Assembly: GCA_964629825.1 (NCBI GenBank)
Contig: CAZVUW010000005.1
Coordinates: 1-61,190 of the forward strand
Source of the DNA: CAZVUW01 sp964629825
GTDB taxonomy: Bacteria; Actinomycetota; Nitriliruptoria; Euzebyales; Egibacteraceae
Direction: 5' to 3'
DNA length: 61,190 nt
Both the position numbers and the translations under genes were made by a program. The notes beneath the pieces were generated by a model, which worked only from the letters and a program-made list of their open reading frames with translations, did not search any database and was not told the origin of the DNA. This document shows, one piece after another, positions 1 through 8,084 of the stretch. Position 1 is the first letter of the stretch, and every line of letters begins with the position of its first letter.

Positions 1-1
1 C

Positions 2-1219
2 GAGGAGTGGCAGAAGCGCCACGACGAAGTGGTCGCGCTGGGCGGCCTGCACATCATCGGCACCGAGCGCCACGAGTCCCGCCGCATCGACAACCAGCTG
101 CGCGGCCGCTCCGGCCGTCAGGGTGACCCCGGCGAGTCGCGCTTCTACCTGTCGCTCGAGGACGACCTCATGCGGCTGTTCAACGCGAGCGCCGTCGAGT
201 CGATCATGAACCGGCTGAAGCTGCCCGAGGACGTGCCGATCGAGGCCAAGATGGTCACCAAGGCCGTGGCCCGGGCGCAGGCGCAGGTCGAGAGCCGCAA
301 CTTCGAGATCCGAAAGAACGTCCTCAAGTACGACGACGTCATGAACAAGCAGCGCGAGGTCATATACGCGCAGCGCGACACGCTCCTCGAGGGCACCGAC
401 GAGGAGGTCGAGGCCTACGCCGAGGGCTTCATCGAGAACGCGATCGCCGACCTCGTGCGCACCTACGCGCCGGAGGGCGTCGTCGGCGAGGAGTGGAACC
501 TCGACGAGCTGTTCGAGCGGCTCCAGGCGCTGTACCCGATCTCCCTCAAGCGCGACGAGATCAAGGCCAAGGCAGAGAGCCTCACGACCGACGACCTGAT
601 CGAGCTGGTCAGCGACGACGCCTTCGCCCGCTACGAGGAGCGCGAGGCCGAGCTCGGCTCGGAGCTCCTCCGCCAGGTTGAGCGCCGCGTGATGCTGTCG
701 GTCGTCGACCGCATCTGGCGCGAGCACCTGTACGAGATGGACCACCTGCGCGACGGCATCGGCCTGCGCGCGGTGGGTCAGCGCGACCCGCTGGTCGAGT
801 ACCAGCGCGAGGCCTACGAGGCCTTCAACGGCATGATGTCGCGCATCAGGGAGGAGGCCACCGGCTACTTCTTCAACCTGCCGGTGGAGCGCCCCGAGCA
901 GGAGAAGAGCTCCGCCGACGGCGATGCGGCCGCCCGCAAGGCCAAGGCGCAGATCTCACGGCCCGCGCTGCGTGACAACGCGGCCGGGGCACCGCAGCGC
1001 CTGTCCTACACCTCCTCGACGACCGCGGGGACGACGACGACCAAGCCGTCGGGCTTCGGAGAGTCGACGAGCACCGGCGGACCAAGCCCGAAGCAGCAGG
1101 CTGCGCAGGCCGCCGCGGCGCAGCAGCACGGCACCGTGGTCAAGGAGGAGAAGGTCGGCCGCAACGACCCGTGCCCCTGCGGCTCGGGGTTGAAGTACAA
1201 GCGCTGCCACGGAGCCTAG
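2..1219 (+). CDS. secA: Protein translocase ATPase SecA, C-terminal part
   Basis: The reading frame is open from the window edge, so the 5' part of the gene is missing. SecA is the cytoplasmic ATPase that drives unfolded preproteins through SecYEG. Visible are the motor segment with GTERHESRRIDNQLRGR and GRSGRQGDPGESRFYLSLED (second helicase domain), then the helical scaffold and wing (for example DRIWREHLYEMDHLRDGIGLRA), a low-complexity Ala/Thr/Ser linker, and a terminal SEC-C zinc motif CPCGSGLKYKRCH. That zinc tail binds SecB or ribosomes in other bacteria. An Rv3235-like gene lies nearby, as near secA1 of mycobacteria. Identity is certain; only the missing start limits the call. Confidence 0.97.
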   Translation, partial: EEWQKRHDEVVALGGLHIIGTERHESRRIDNQLRGRSGRQGDPGESRFYLSLEDDLMRLFNASAVESIMNRLKLPEDVPIEAKMVTKAVARAQAQVESRNFEIRKNVLKYDDVMNKQREVIYAQRDTLLEGTDEEVEAYAEGFIENAIADLVRTYAPEGVVGEEWNLDELFERLQALYPISLKRDEIKAKAESLTTDDLIELVSDDAFARYEEREAELGSELLRQVERRVMLSVVDRIWREHLYEMDHLRDGIGLRAVGQRDPLVEYQREAYEAFNGMMSRIREEATGYFFNLPVERPEQEKSSADGDAAARKAKAQISRPALRDNAAGAPQRLSYTSSTTAGTTTTKPSGFGESTSTGGPSPKQQAAQAAAAQQHGTVVKEEKVGRNDPCPCGSGLKYKRCHGA

Positions 1220-1231
1220 GAGGCTGCCGCG

Positions 1232-2608
1232 GTGGGCGCGCAGACCGGCTGGGAGGAGCCGAGCGCGCACCGCGGAGCCGCCGAGCCCACCGCGCCCCGC
1301 GCCGTCGGCGGGGCGCGCTTCCTTCTCGTCGCGCTGCTGGCCGTGCTCGCCACCGCGCTGCTGCTGCGGACAGGGCCCGGCCAGCTGGGCGAGCGCAACG
1401 GCCTGCCGGGCGCCCTGCCGCTGATCGAGGCCACGGCGGAGCCGGCCCCGCCTGTCGCCACGGTCCAGCCGACGGTCGAGCCCGAGGCTTCGGTCGCCAT
1501 GCGCTTCTCCGACCTGGACGAGTCGGGTGGCGTCTGGAAGCCGCTGCCCACCGCGCCGGTCAGCCCGCCGGTGACACATGAGGCCGTGCTCACCGATCGC
1601 GACCTGATCGTCATCGGGGGTCAGGGCGAGGTCGCCGCCTTCGCCGTGGGCGAACGTACCTGGCGGCGGCTTGAGGACTACCCGGGGCCGGTTCGGGATG
1701 GCGAGCACGTGCACGGCCTGGTCTGGACCGGCATCGAGGTCCTGGCCCTGGCCAAGCCGCTGAGCGACCAGGAAGAGCGTCAGGCCGTCTACGCGCTGGA
1801 TCCCGCGGCAGGCACCTGGCGCCGGCTGCCGGACGGACCGGTGCCGGTGCTGGCGCCGGCGGTGTCGATCTGGACCGGCGCGCAGCTAATCTACTGGGGC
1901 CTTCCGGCGGGGCCGGGGACGCGCGAGGGCGACCCCGCCGTCGGCGCGGCGTTCGACGCCCGGGACGGGACCTGGACCCTGCTGCCGCGCGCGCCCGAGC
2001 CGCGGGTCAGCCGACCGGGCGGTGTGCTCACCAGCGAGGGCATCGTCATCTGGGGTCAGCGGGCCGGCTCGGCGGTGATCGACTGGGGCCCGGGTGCCTT
2101 CGCGGCGCTGCTCAACCCGTCAACGTACGAGTGGATCGAGCTGCCGTCACCGCCATTGCACGACCCCGGCATGGGCGTCGGCGTGTGGAACGGGACCTGC
2201 TACCCGGGTGGGCCCGGCGGTTGCGAGCGCGTGCTGATCTGGGGAGCGCAGCTGCACCTCGCGCCGAACGGCCGCAGCGCGCCCGTCGGCGGTGCGGCTC
2301 TGGACTTCGCGACGGGGAAGTGGACGCGGCTTCCGGACGTGCCAGGACTCGGATCTGAGATCCCCTGGCACAGCATCTACGGCTTCGACGGCGCCTGGAC
2401 CGGTGGCCGCCTTGTCCTCGTAGGCGGGTATCCGACCGGGATCGCTCTCACCCTCGAGGACGGCGGCACCAGCTGGCACCGCATGCCGCCGCGCCCCGCC
2501 GTCGTCGACCCCTCCGTGCACTGGACGGGAGAGGAGCTGCTGGTCTGGGGCGGCTGGGGGCCGGACGGCTCCTCGGTCGCCCTGGAGTCCTGGCGCCCTG
2601 GCGGCTGA
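1232..2608 (+). CDS. Membrane-anchored kelch-like beta-propeller protein
   Basis: This 458-residue protein starts at GTG 1232 behind a strong AGGAGG that overlaps the secA stop codon, so it is probably cotranscribed with secA. Residues about 29-46 form one hydrophobic segment, giving an N-in signal anchor with the rest outside the cell. The outer part has repeated blades with motifs such as VWTGIEVL, IWTGAQLIYWG, VIWGQR, VLIWGAQ and LLVWGGWG, typical of kelch/galactose-oxidase-like propellers. No catalytic residues of galactose oxidase are evident. A paralogue with the same layout lies at 29956-31320. Function is unknown; a scaffold or ligand-binding role is inference. Confidence 0.75.
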   Translation: MGAQTGWEEPSAHRGAAEPTAPRAVGGARFLLVALLAVLATALLLRTGPGQLGERNGLPGALPLIEATAEPAPPVATVQPTVEPEASVAMRFSDLDESGGVWKPLPTAPVSPPVTHEAVLTDRDLIVIGGQGEVAAFAVGERTWRRLEDYPGPVRDGEHVHGLVWTGIEVLALAKPLSDQEERQAVYALDPAAGTWRRLPDGPVPVLAPAVSIWTGAQLIYWGLPAGPGTREGDPAVGAAFDARDGTWTLLPRAPEPRVSRPGGVLTSEGIVIWGQRAGSAVIDWGPGAFAALLNPSTYEWIELPSPPLHDPGMGVGVWNGTCYPGGPGGCERVLIWGAQLHLAPNGRSAPVGGAALDFATGKWTRLPDVPGLGSEIPWHSIYGFDGAWTGGRLVLVGGYPTGIALTLEDGGTSWHRMPPRPAVVDPSVHWTGEELLVWGGWGPDGSSVALESWRPGG

Positions 2609-2676
2609 CCCCGCCCCGCCCCGCGGCCCCCGCGCCCGGCGCCCCGCCCCGCGACGCCCGCTGCCCCCATGCTCGA

Positions 2677-2712
2677 TGTTGTTTTCGGCGGACATGTCCG
2701 CCGAAAACAACA
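2677..2712. terminator. 36-bp perfect palindrome, probable bidirectional terminator
   Basis: Two 18-bp arms (TGTTGTTTTCGGCGGACA and its exact reverse complement) abut with no spacer between the convergent kelch-like and NUDIX genes. The arms carry TTTT/AAAA inside GC-rich surroundings. No U-tract follows the stem on either strand, so termination would be of the hairpin-only type. A protein-binding or dispersed-repeat role is also possible. Confidence 0.6.
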
Positions 2713-2740
2713 CCCAACCTGACGGGCCGATCGGAACCCA

Positions 2741-3721
2741 TTAGGCCCGGTGGTCGTCCCAGCTCTCGCCGGGGTGGTCAAGGCAGCGGCGCACCTGGCC
2801 AGCCGTGCGCGGGTTGAGGATCCGCAGAGCCTCGTCGAGCGGCAGCCAGCGGACGGCGTCGATCTCGTGCGCGTGGACCGGGGCGAGGTCTTGCGGGATG
2901 GGGCCGATCGGCTCCGCGCCGTAGACGAGCAGCAGGCGGTCGGGCCAGGGCTGGGCGAACACTCCGAGCAGGGGGCCGCCCTCGACGCGCAGTCCGGCCT
3001 CCTCGTAGGCCTCGCGCACGGCGCCCGCGCGCGGGTCCTCGTCGGCGTCGACGACTCCGCCGGGGATGGTCCAGTGACGCCGGAAGCTGTCGTGCACGAC
3101 CAGCAGGCGCCCATCGGGATCGCGGCAGATCACCGCGGCGGCGATGATCTTGCGCGGAACGCTGGCGAAGAAGGCGCTGCTGCGGCCGTCCGAGTCGGCC
3201 GGTCGGCGGGCGACCACGAGCGTGCGAGGACCGGCGTCGAGGAGCCCGGGCAGCCGGTCGAGCTCCGGGTCGGGGGCGCCCGAGGGGTCGCCGCGCAACG
3301 CCGCGGCGGCACCGGGGGAGTGCACGGCCTCGATCGCCAGACCGGGGTGGCCGACCGTGCGCTCCAGCTCGTCGGCGCTCCAGGCACGTCCGCTCGGTGG
3401 CTGGCCGAGCGCGAGGTGGTGCACCCGGTTGGGAGCGGCGGCCAAGAGCACACCGCCGGCGCGCAGCGCCTCGGCTGAGGCGGCGAGCAGGCCCTCCGCG
3501 TGGTCGCCTGCGGCGGCGAGCTCACCGCCGATGAGCGCGACGGCGTCGAGGCTGGCTGGCGGCTCTTCCCGCGGGTGGCCGAGGCGGGCTGCGATGCCGC
3601 GCTCGTGCAGCCGCTCGGCCACGGACGGGGTGGGCGTCAGGATCTCGCGATCGGGCTCCAGGAGGTCGACCGCCAGCTGCAGCACGCGCTCGTCTGCAGG
3701 ATCCAACGCGGCGCTGGTCAT
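2741..3721 (-). CDS. NUDIX hydrolase with an N-terminal methyltransferase-like domain
   Basis: The C-terminal half (about residues 185-326) is a NUDIX domain. It carries the Nudix box GGVVDADEDPRAGAVREAYEEAGL-type pattern, GX5EX7REXXEEXG, which binds Mg2+ for hydrolysis of nucleoside-diphosphate-linked substrates. The N-terminal half (about 1-170) resembles a small class I methyltransferase fold: it has alternating short strands and helices, and a LLAASAEALRAGGVLLAAAPNRVHHL segment. It lacks a clear GxGxG SAM loop, so it may be degenerate or use another ligand. The substrate cannot be told from sequence. The gene converges on the kelch-like gene and follows the M23 peptidase gene by 27 bp. 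Confidence 0.82.
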   Translation of the reverse strand: MTSAALDPADERVLQLAVDLLEPDREILTPTPSVAERLHERGIAARLGHPREEPPASLDAVALIGGELAAAGDHAEGLLAASAEALRAGGVLLAAAPNRVHHLALGQPPSGRAWSADELERTVGHPGLAIEAVHSPGAAAALRGDPSGAPDPELDRLPGLLDAGPRTLVVARRPADSDGRSSAFFASVPRKIIAAAVICRDPDGRLLVVHDSFRRHWTIPGGVVDADEDPRAGAVREAYEEAGLRVEGGPLLGVFAQPWPDRLLLVYGAEPIGPIPQDLAPVHAHEIDAVRWLPLDEALRILNPRTAGQVRRCLDHPGESWDDHRA

Positions 3722-3748
3722 CGCCCCTCGTCGCTCCGGGGGTGGGCG

Positions 3749-4996
3749 CTAGCCGCAGGCCCGCTGGACGTAGGGGTAGGGGTTGACGCTGCCGCCGCCG
3801 CCGGGCATGACCTCGAAGTGGAGGTGTGGGACGCCCCTGGCGTTGCCGGTGTCGCCGTTGAAGGCGATGTGCTGGCCGACGCTCACCCGCTGTCCGGGTG
3901 ACAGGCCGCCCACGTATCCTTGCAGGTGGGTGTAGTAGTAGACGTTGCCGCTGTCGCCCTGCAGGTAGAGCGAGATTCCACCGAGGCGGTTGGAGTTCAT
4001 CCGCGTGATGGTGCCGTTCTCGTAGGCGTAGATCGGCGTCCCGCGCGGGGCGAGGATGTCGGTGCCCTTGTGTGACCGGCCGCCGGAGCGCCCGGCTCCC
4101 CAGGTGTCGCTGTAGTTGCGGGGGGAGCCGATCGGGCAGGCGACGCCACCGCTGGGCGGGGCCGGTGCCTGCGGCGGCGGGGCCGGCTCGGGCGCAGGGT
4201 CGGCGGGTGCGGCCGGTGCGGCTGGCGCGGCCGCGGGTTGGGCCGGGGCCGCCGCACCGTTGTCCGAGCTGCCGGCCGCCTGGCTGCTGCGGCTCGCGCG
4301 CTCGCGGGCGGCACGCTCACGCGCGGCTGCCTCCTCAGCGGCACGTCGGGCGGCCTCCTCGCGGGCCTTCCGCTCGCGCTCCGCGATCTCCGCGGCGACG
4401 ACCTGGCGGATGGCCTGCTCCTCCTGCTTGGCCTCGGCGAGCAGGACGTCGACCTCGGCGCGGACCCCGTCCACCTCGGCGCGACGCTGGCGGATCTCCT
4501 CCGTGACGTGGGCGATCTCCTCGGCCGCGGCCTGGGTCCGCTGACGGGCGGCTACGGCGGCCTCGATCTCGCCCTTGCTGCGATCGGCCAGGACGGCAAG
4601 CAGGCGCGCCTGCTCCTGGGCCTCGCGCGCGGAGTCGCTGGCCAGCAGGGCAAGGGCCGGATCGGTGCTGCCGCGGATGTAGGACTCGCGGATCCGGAGG
4701 GCGAGAACCTCGCCGGCGACCTGGGCCTCCTGCTGGTAGCCGCTCGCCTGCGCCTCCAGCGCCGCGAGCTCGGACTCGCGATCGCTGATCTCGGCTTCCA
4801 GGGTCCCCAGCTTCTGGAGCAGCTCGTCGAGGCGTGCCTGGACCTCGGAGGTCTTGCGGACGGCCTCTTCGATTCTGGGGTCGGCGGCGCGAGCCACCCC
4901 GGAGATCGGGATGGCAAAGGCCAGGGTCGCGGCCACGAGCACGGCAGCCAGAAGCGGCTGGGCCCGATGCGCCGGCGTGCGGGGGAGCGCGCGCAT
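3749..4996 (-). CDS. Secreted M23 family metallopeptidase with coiled coil
   Basis: The 415-residue product has a signal peptide (residues 1-37, ending VARA). A long coiled coil rich in E, A, R and Q follows (about 38-240), then a Pro/Ala-rich linker (about 240-290) and a C-terminal LytM/M23 domain. Zinc-site motifs are HKGTD and HLHFE, so the enzyme should be active as a peptidoglycan endopeptidase. The layout matches EnvC/NlpD- or RipA-like hydrolases, where the coiled coil controls activity, probably during division or wall remodelling. The ATG at 4996 places the signal peptide correctly. Confidence 0.88.
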   Translation of the reverse strand: MRALPRTPAHRAQPLLAAVLVAATLAFAIPISGVARAADPRIEEAVRKTSEVQARLDELLQKLGTLEAEISDRESELAALEAQASGYQQEAQVAGEVLALRIRESYIRGSTDPALALLASDSAREAQEQARLLAVLADRSKGEIEAAVAARQRTQAAAEEIAHVTEEIRQRRAEVDGVRAEVDVLLAEAKQEEQAIRQVVAAEIAERERKAREEAARRAAEEAAARERAARERASRSSQAAGSSDNGAAAPAQPAAAPAAPAAPADPAPEPAPPPQAPAPPSGGVACPIGSPRNYSDTWGAGRSGGRSHKGTDILAPRGTPIYAYENGTITRMNSNRLGGISLYLQGDSGNVYYYTHLQGYVGGLSPGQRVSVGQHIAFNGDTGNARGVPHLHFEVMPGGGGSVNPYPYVQRACG

Positions 4997-5023
4997 GGAG
5001 CACCAGGCTAACCCTGGGAGGTC

Positions 5024-5698
5024 TCAACCGCCAGACACTGCGACGGTGCGCAGGTCCGGGTCGCACAGGTCGAAGGCGTCCAGGCGCTCCTGGCCGGGCG
5101 GCGGGAAGTCGGGATCGGGCAGCGGGCCGTCCTCCGCCCGCGCCAGTTCGGCGACGACCCAGGTCCCCGAATCGCGCACCAGGCGCAGTCCCAGCGCGCC
5201 CACGCGCTCACCGCGCCGGACGACCGCCACCGCGTCATAGGTGTCGGCCGTGGTCAGCATCCCAGCCACCGACAGGACGCGACCCGGTGCCCCGGGCCGG
5301 CACCAGACGGGCAGCAGGCGCGCGACCAGGCGGGCGTCCAGCAGCTTCGCGACCTGACCGGCCGGACGCCGCCCGGATTCGACCTCGAGGAACAGCACCG
5401 CCACCCAGCCGGCGAGCCGGCGCAGCGCGGCGGCGGCCCCGACGGGGTGCACGACCGCCGGGCCGACGTGCCGCAGCCACTCCTCGGTCGGAGCGGGCAC
5501 CCCCTCGTCGGTCGGAGCGGGCGCCGCGTCCGGCGCCCGCCCTGAGCTCGGCAGGCCACGCGGCCGGGTGCCAGCCGGCCCGGCCGGGCCAGGGGTCGCC
5601 GCCCCCGACGGACCCGTGGGCCGGGTGCCCGGCCGCCCAGTCGGAGCGGCTCCGGTGCTGGCGGGCGAAGGGATGGAGGACGTCGCAGGGGAGGACAT
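5024..5698 (-). CDS. Rv3235-like (DUF6459) protein
   Basis: The 224-residue protein has a disordered Pro/Ser/Gly/Thr-rich N-terminus (about 1-70), which includes a short near-duplicate APTDEGVPAPTEE. A compact domain of about 130 residues follows. The core LRRLAGWVAVLFLEVESGRRPAGQVAKLLD and the following LSVAGMLTTADTYDAVAVVRRG resemble the Rv3235 family of actinobacteria, which sits near secA, as here. Function is unknown. It ends 28 bp before the M23 gene start on the same strand, so the two are probably one transcript. Confidence 0.7.
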   Translation of the reverse strand: MSSPATSSIPSPASTGAAPTGRPGTRPTGPSGAATPGPAGPAGTRPRGLPSSGRAPDAAPAPTDEGVPAPTEEWLRHVGPAVVHPVGAAAALRRLAGWVAVLFLEVESGRRPAGQVAKLLDARLVARLLPVWCRPGAPGRVLSVAGMLTTADTYDAVAVVRRGERVGALGLRLVRDSGTWVVAELARAEDGPLPDPDFPPPGQERLDAFDLCDPDLRTVAVSGG

Positions 5699-5788
5699 GG
5701 GACGCTCCTGAGAAGGTCCAGGTGGATGGCTCCGGCGTGGGAGGACCAGGCGTCGGATGGGTCCCGCGGCGGCGAGGGACCGGCGAGG

Positions 5789-7021
5789 TCAGGTCTCGGG
5801 CGTGGGTCCGCCGAGGACGCGCGCGGGCGCGCGCGGATCGATCCAGACCTCGTGCGGTCGAGGTCCGTCCTCGCCGGGGGCGATCGCCGTGGCGCGGACG
5901 ATCACCAACGGCGGAGGCGCCCCGTCGACCACCCCTTCGAGCTGCACGTCCCGGTAGCCGGAGCCCTCCAGCGCCGCCACGGCGGAGGGCGCCAGATCGG
6001 ATGGGACCGGGCCCGGTGCGGACTGCCCCTGAGCGACCGGGGAAGGGTCGGCTACCCGTGGAAGCGGCCATGGCGCCCCTATGGCCTGAGGTCCCTCGGG
6101 CAGGTCGCGCAGGGCCACGGCGTAACGGGCCGGGCGCACCGCGCTCCAGCGGCCGTCGGTGCCCTCCAGCAGCACCGCCGTGACGGTGACGACGGCGGTG
6201 CCGCCGGTATGGCGCTCGACCCCCTCGGGCAGGGCCAGGTCCACATAGAGCTGCCGCCCATCGGGTGCCGCCTCCGCGCCCACCGACAGGCGGACGTGCA
6301 CAGCGGCTGCGGCGGCCAGCCCCGCGTCGGCCGGGGCGATCCCGCCGCCCACGGCGCTCGCCGGCGCGTCATCGGCCGGGATGTCCCCGAAGGGCGCAGA
6401 CCCCGACGTCCACGCATTCGCACCGGACACCGCGCCATCCACCGCGGGGGATCCCTCTTCCGCCGCGCCGGCCAGCCCCTCCGAATCCGCCGCACCCGCC
6501 GCACCCGCGACCAGGTCCGCCTCCTCAGCACCGGCTGGCGCTCCAACCGAGCCCGACCCCTCGCCCACGGCGACCTGATCCGGGCCCGACGCACCCGCCG
6601 TGGGACCATCCGCCGGCGACCCCGCCCCTGGAGTCCCGGCCACCGGCGGCACCGGTCCCACCCCATCACCCAGCGCCCACACGAACATGAGGCCGACCGC
6701 CGCGGCCGCCGCACCTGTGGTCACCAGCCGCCGGCGCCTGCGGCGCGCCTCCTCGGCCTCGACGGCGTCCAGGTCCGGACGCCAGGTGCTCGCCTGGGCG
6801 AGCTCGGCCGCCGGCTCGGGACCGACCCCCGCCGGACCGACCCCCACCGGGCCGCCGGCCCCCGCCGGACCCGGCACCGGCCGCCCCGGGGGATCGAGCG
6901 GCCCCGTCGCCCGACCAGCAGCGCCACCCTCGGCGGCCGGCGCCGGTTGCTCCGGCCCGGCGGCGGGAGCGGTCGGCGCGAGGTCACCTCGCAGCCACCT
7001 CTCCAGGTCGTCGTCCGACAT
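5789..7021 (-). CDS. Single-pass membrane protein of unknown function
   Basis: I place the start at ATG 7021 (MSDDDLERWL) rather than at the GTG at 7069. The product has an acidic N-terminus, a long Pro/Gly/Ala stretch, a basic run RRRRRR just before one membrane helix (about residues 103-120), then a Gly/Ala/Ser-rich stalk. The C-terminal domain has about 160 residues of beta-rich sequence (VHVRLSVGAEAAPDGRQLYVDLALP and so on). Topology is N-in, C-out. I do not recognise the extracellular domain. The gene is divergent from sigR and shares a short control region containing tandem 10-bp repeats. It lies upstream of the Rv3235-like gene. Confidence 0.6.
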   Translation of the reverse strand: MSDDDLERWLRGDLAPTAPAAGPEQPAPAAEGGAAGRATGPLDPPGRPVPGPAGAGGPVGVGPAGVGPEPAAELAQASTWRPDLDAVEAEEARRRRRRLVTTGAAAAAVGLMFVWALGDGVGPVPPVAGTPGAGSPADGPTAGASGPDQVAVGEGSGSVGAPAGAEEADLVAGAAGAADSEGLAGAAEEGSPAVDGAVSGANAWTSGSAPFGDIPADDAPASAVGGGIAPADAGLAAAAAVHVRLSVGAEAAPDGRQLYVDLALPEGVERHTGGTAVVTVTAVLLEGTDGRWSAVRPARYAVALRDLPEGPQAIGAPWPLPRVADPSPVAQGQSAPGPVPSDLAPSAVAALEGSGYRDVQLEGVVDGAPPPLVIVRATAIAPGEDGPRPHEVWIDPRAPARVLGGPTPET

Positions 7022-7072
7022 CCGCCTGCCAGTCGCCGTGCTCTGACGCCTATTCGGGGTGTATAGCACGAT

Positions 7073-7102
7073 TTGACAAGGATTAACAAGAACTTACAAG
7101 GA
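7073..7102. repeat. Three tandem 10-bp direct repeats in the sigR divergent promoter region
   Basis: The units TTGACAAGGA, TTAACAAGAA and CTTACAAGGA follow each other without gaps. They form an AT-rich island 52 bp from one start codon and 63 bp from the other. Each unit is one DNA turn, so a protein reading ACAAG would bind along one face. The first unit also contains TTGACA. Confidence 0.55.
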
Positions 7103-7164
7103 ACCGGTGGATATCGGGACGCCTACGCGGGGATAGACTGGCGGCCGCGAGTTCCGGAGGGACG

Positions 7165-7818
7165 ATGGCTCCATCTCAGAGCACCGATCAGGGTCCGGTG
7201 CGAACCGAGCTCACCGACGACCAGCGTCGGAGGCGGTTTCGGGAAGAGGCCCTGCCCTACCTCGACCAGCTGTACTCGGCCGCGCTGCGCTACACGCGCA
7301 ACCCCAGCGACGCCGAGGACCTGGTCCAGGAGGCCTTCGCCAAGGCCTACGCGGCCTTCCACCAGTACCGCGAGGGCACCAACCTGCGGGCGTGGCTGTA
7401 CCGCATCCTGACCAACACCTACATCAACGCCTACCGCAAAAAGCAGCGGCGGCCGGATGAGGTGTCGGCGGACGTGACGACCCCCGACGGCGAGTTCTCC
7501 CTCTACGACCGCATCAGCGAGAGCACCTCGAAGCCGGCCGAGGTCGAGGTGCTCGAGCGGCTCACGGACGACGAGATCAAGGACGCGCTGGCCGCCCTGC
7601 CGGAGCAGTTCCGCATGGCGGTGTACCTCGCCGACGTCGAGGGCTTCTCCTACGCCGAGATCGCGGAGATCATGGGAACGCCGATCGGGACCGTGATGAG
7701 CCGCCTCCATCGGGGAAGAGGAGCGCTCCAGAAGGCGTTGTACGACTACGCCGTGCGGCGGGGCCTGGTTCCCGTCGGCCCGGACGGTCAGGTCGTCGAC
7801 GAGGGTGGAACGAGATGA
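7165..7818 (+). CDS. sigR: ECF sigma factor of the SigR/SigH (thiol-oxidative stress) type
   Basis: The 217-residue protein has region 2 (PSDAEDLVQEAFAKAYAAF, then REGTNLRAWLYRILTNTYINAYRKKQRRP) and region 4 (LPEQFRMAVYLADVEGFSYAEIAEIMGTPIGTVMSRLHRGR). These match SigR of Streptomyces and SigH of mycobacteria, which direct the response to disulfide stress and heat. The start ATG 7165 has GGAGGGACG in front. The stop overlaps the start of the anti-sigma gene (ATGA). I did not find a convincing SigR-type GGAAT/GTT promoter upstream, so autoregulation is not shown by sequence. Confidence 0.93.
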   Translation: MAPSQSTDQGPVRTELTDDQRRRRFREEALPYLDQLYSAALRYTRNPSDAEDLVQEAFAKAYAAFHQYREGTNLRAWLYRILTNTYINAYRKKQRRPDEVSADVTTPDGEFSLYDRISESTSKPAEVEVLERLTDDEIKDALAALPEQFRMAVYLADVEGFSYAEIAEIMGTPIGTVMSRLHRGRGALQKALYDYAVRRGLVPVGPDGQVVDEGGTR

Positions 7819-8042
7819 GCGAGCGCTGTCGGCAGGCACTCGAGGAGCTGGCTCGCTATCTGGACCGGGAGTGCCCCCCGGATCTGGAGCAGGCGGTGCG
7901 CGATCACCTGGACGACTGCCCCCCGTGCCATGACCGGGCCGAGTTCGAGCAGGAGCTGAAGCGCATACTCTCCCGTCGCTGTCGGGATTCAGCGCCATCG
8001 GGACTGGCCGACAGGATCATCGCTAACCTCAAGGTCATCTAG
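7815..8042 (+). CDS. rsrA: RsrA/RshA-like zinc anti-sigma factor
   Basis: A 75-residue ZAS protein, translationally coupled to the sigma gene by a 4-bp ATGA overlap. It carries HLDDCPPC, the H-x3-C-x2-C zinc and redox-switch motif, and an early Cys in SERCRQ. In SigR systems the reduced zinc form holds the sigma factor, and oxidation to a disulfide releases it. A further cysteine near the C-terminus (RRCRDS) is like that of RsrA. The protein is somewhat shorter than the usual 80-105 residues but is complete. Confidence 0.9.
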   Translation: MSERCRQALEELARYLDRECPPDLEQAVRDHLDDCPPCHDRAEFEQELKRILSRRCRDSAPSGLADRIIANLKVI

Positions 8043-8084
8043 CGCCGGGCGTGCCCTCCCGGTCGGATCAGCAAAGGAACGGCG

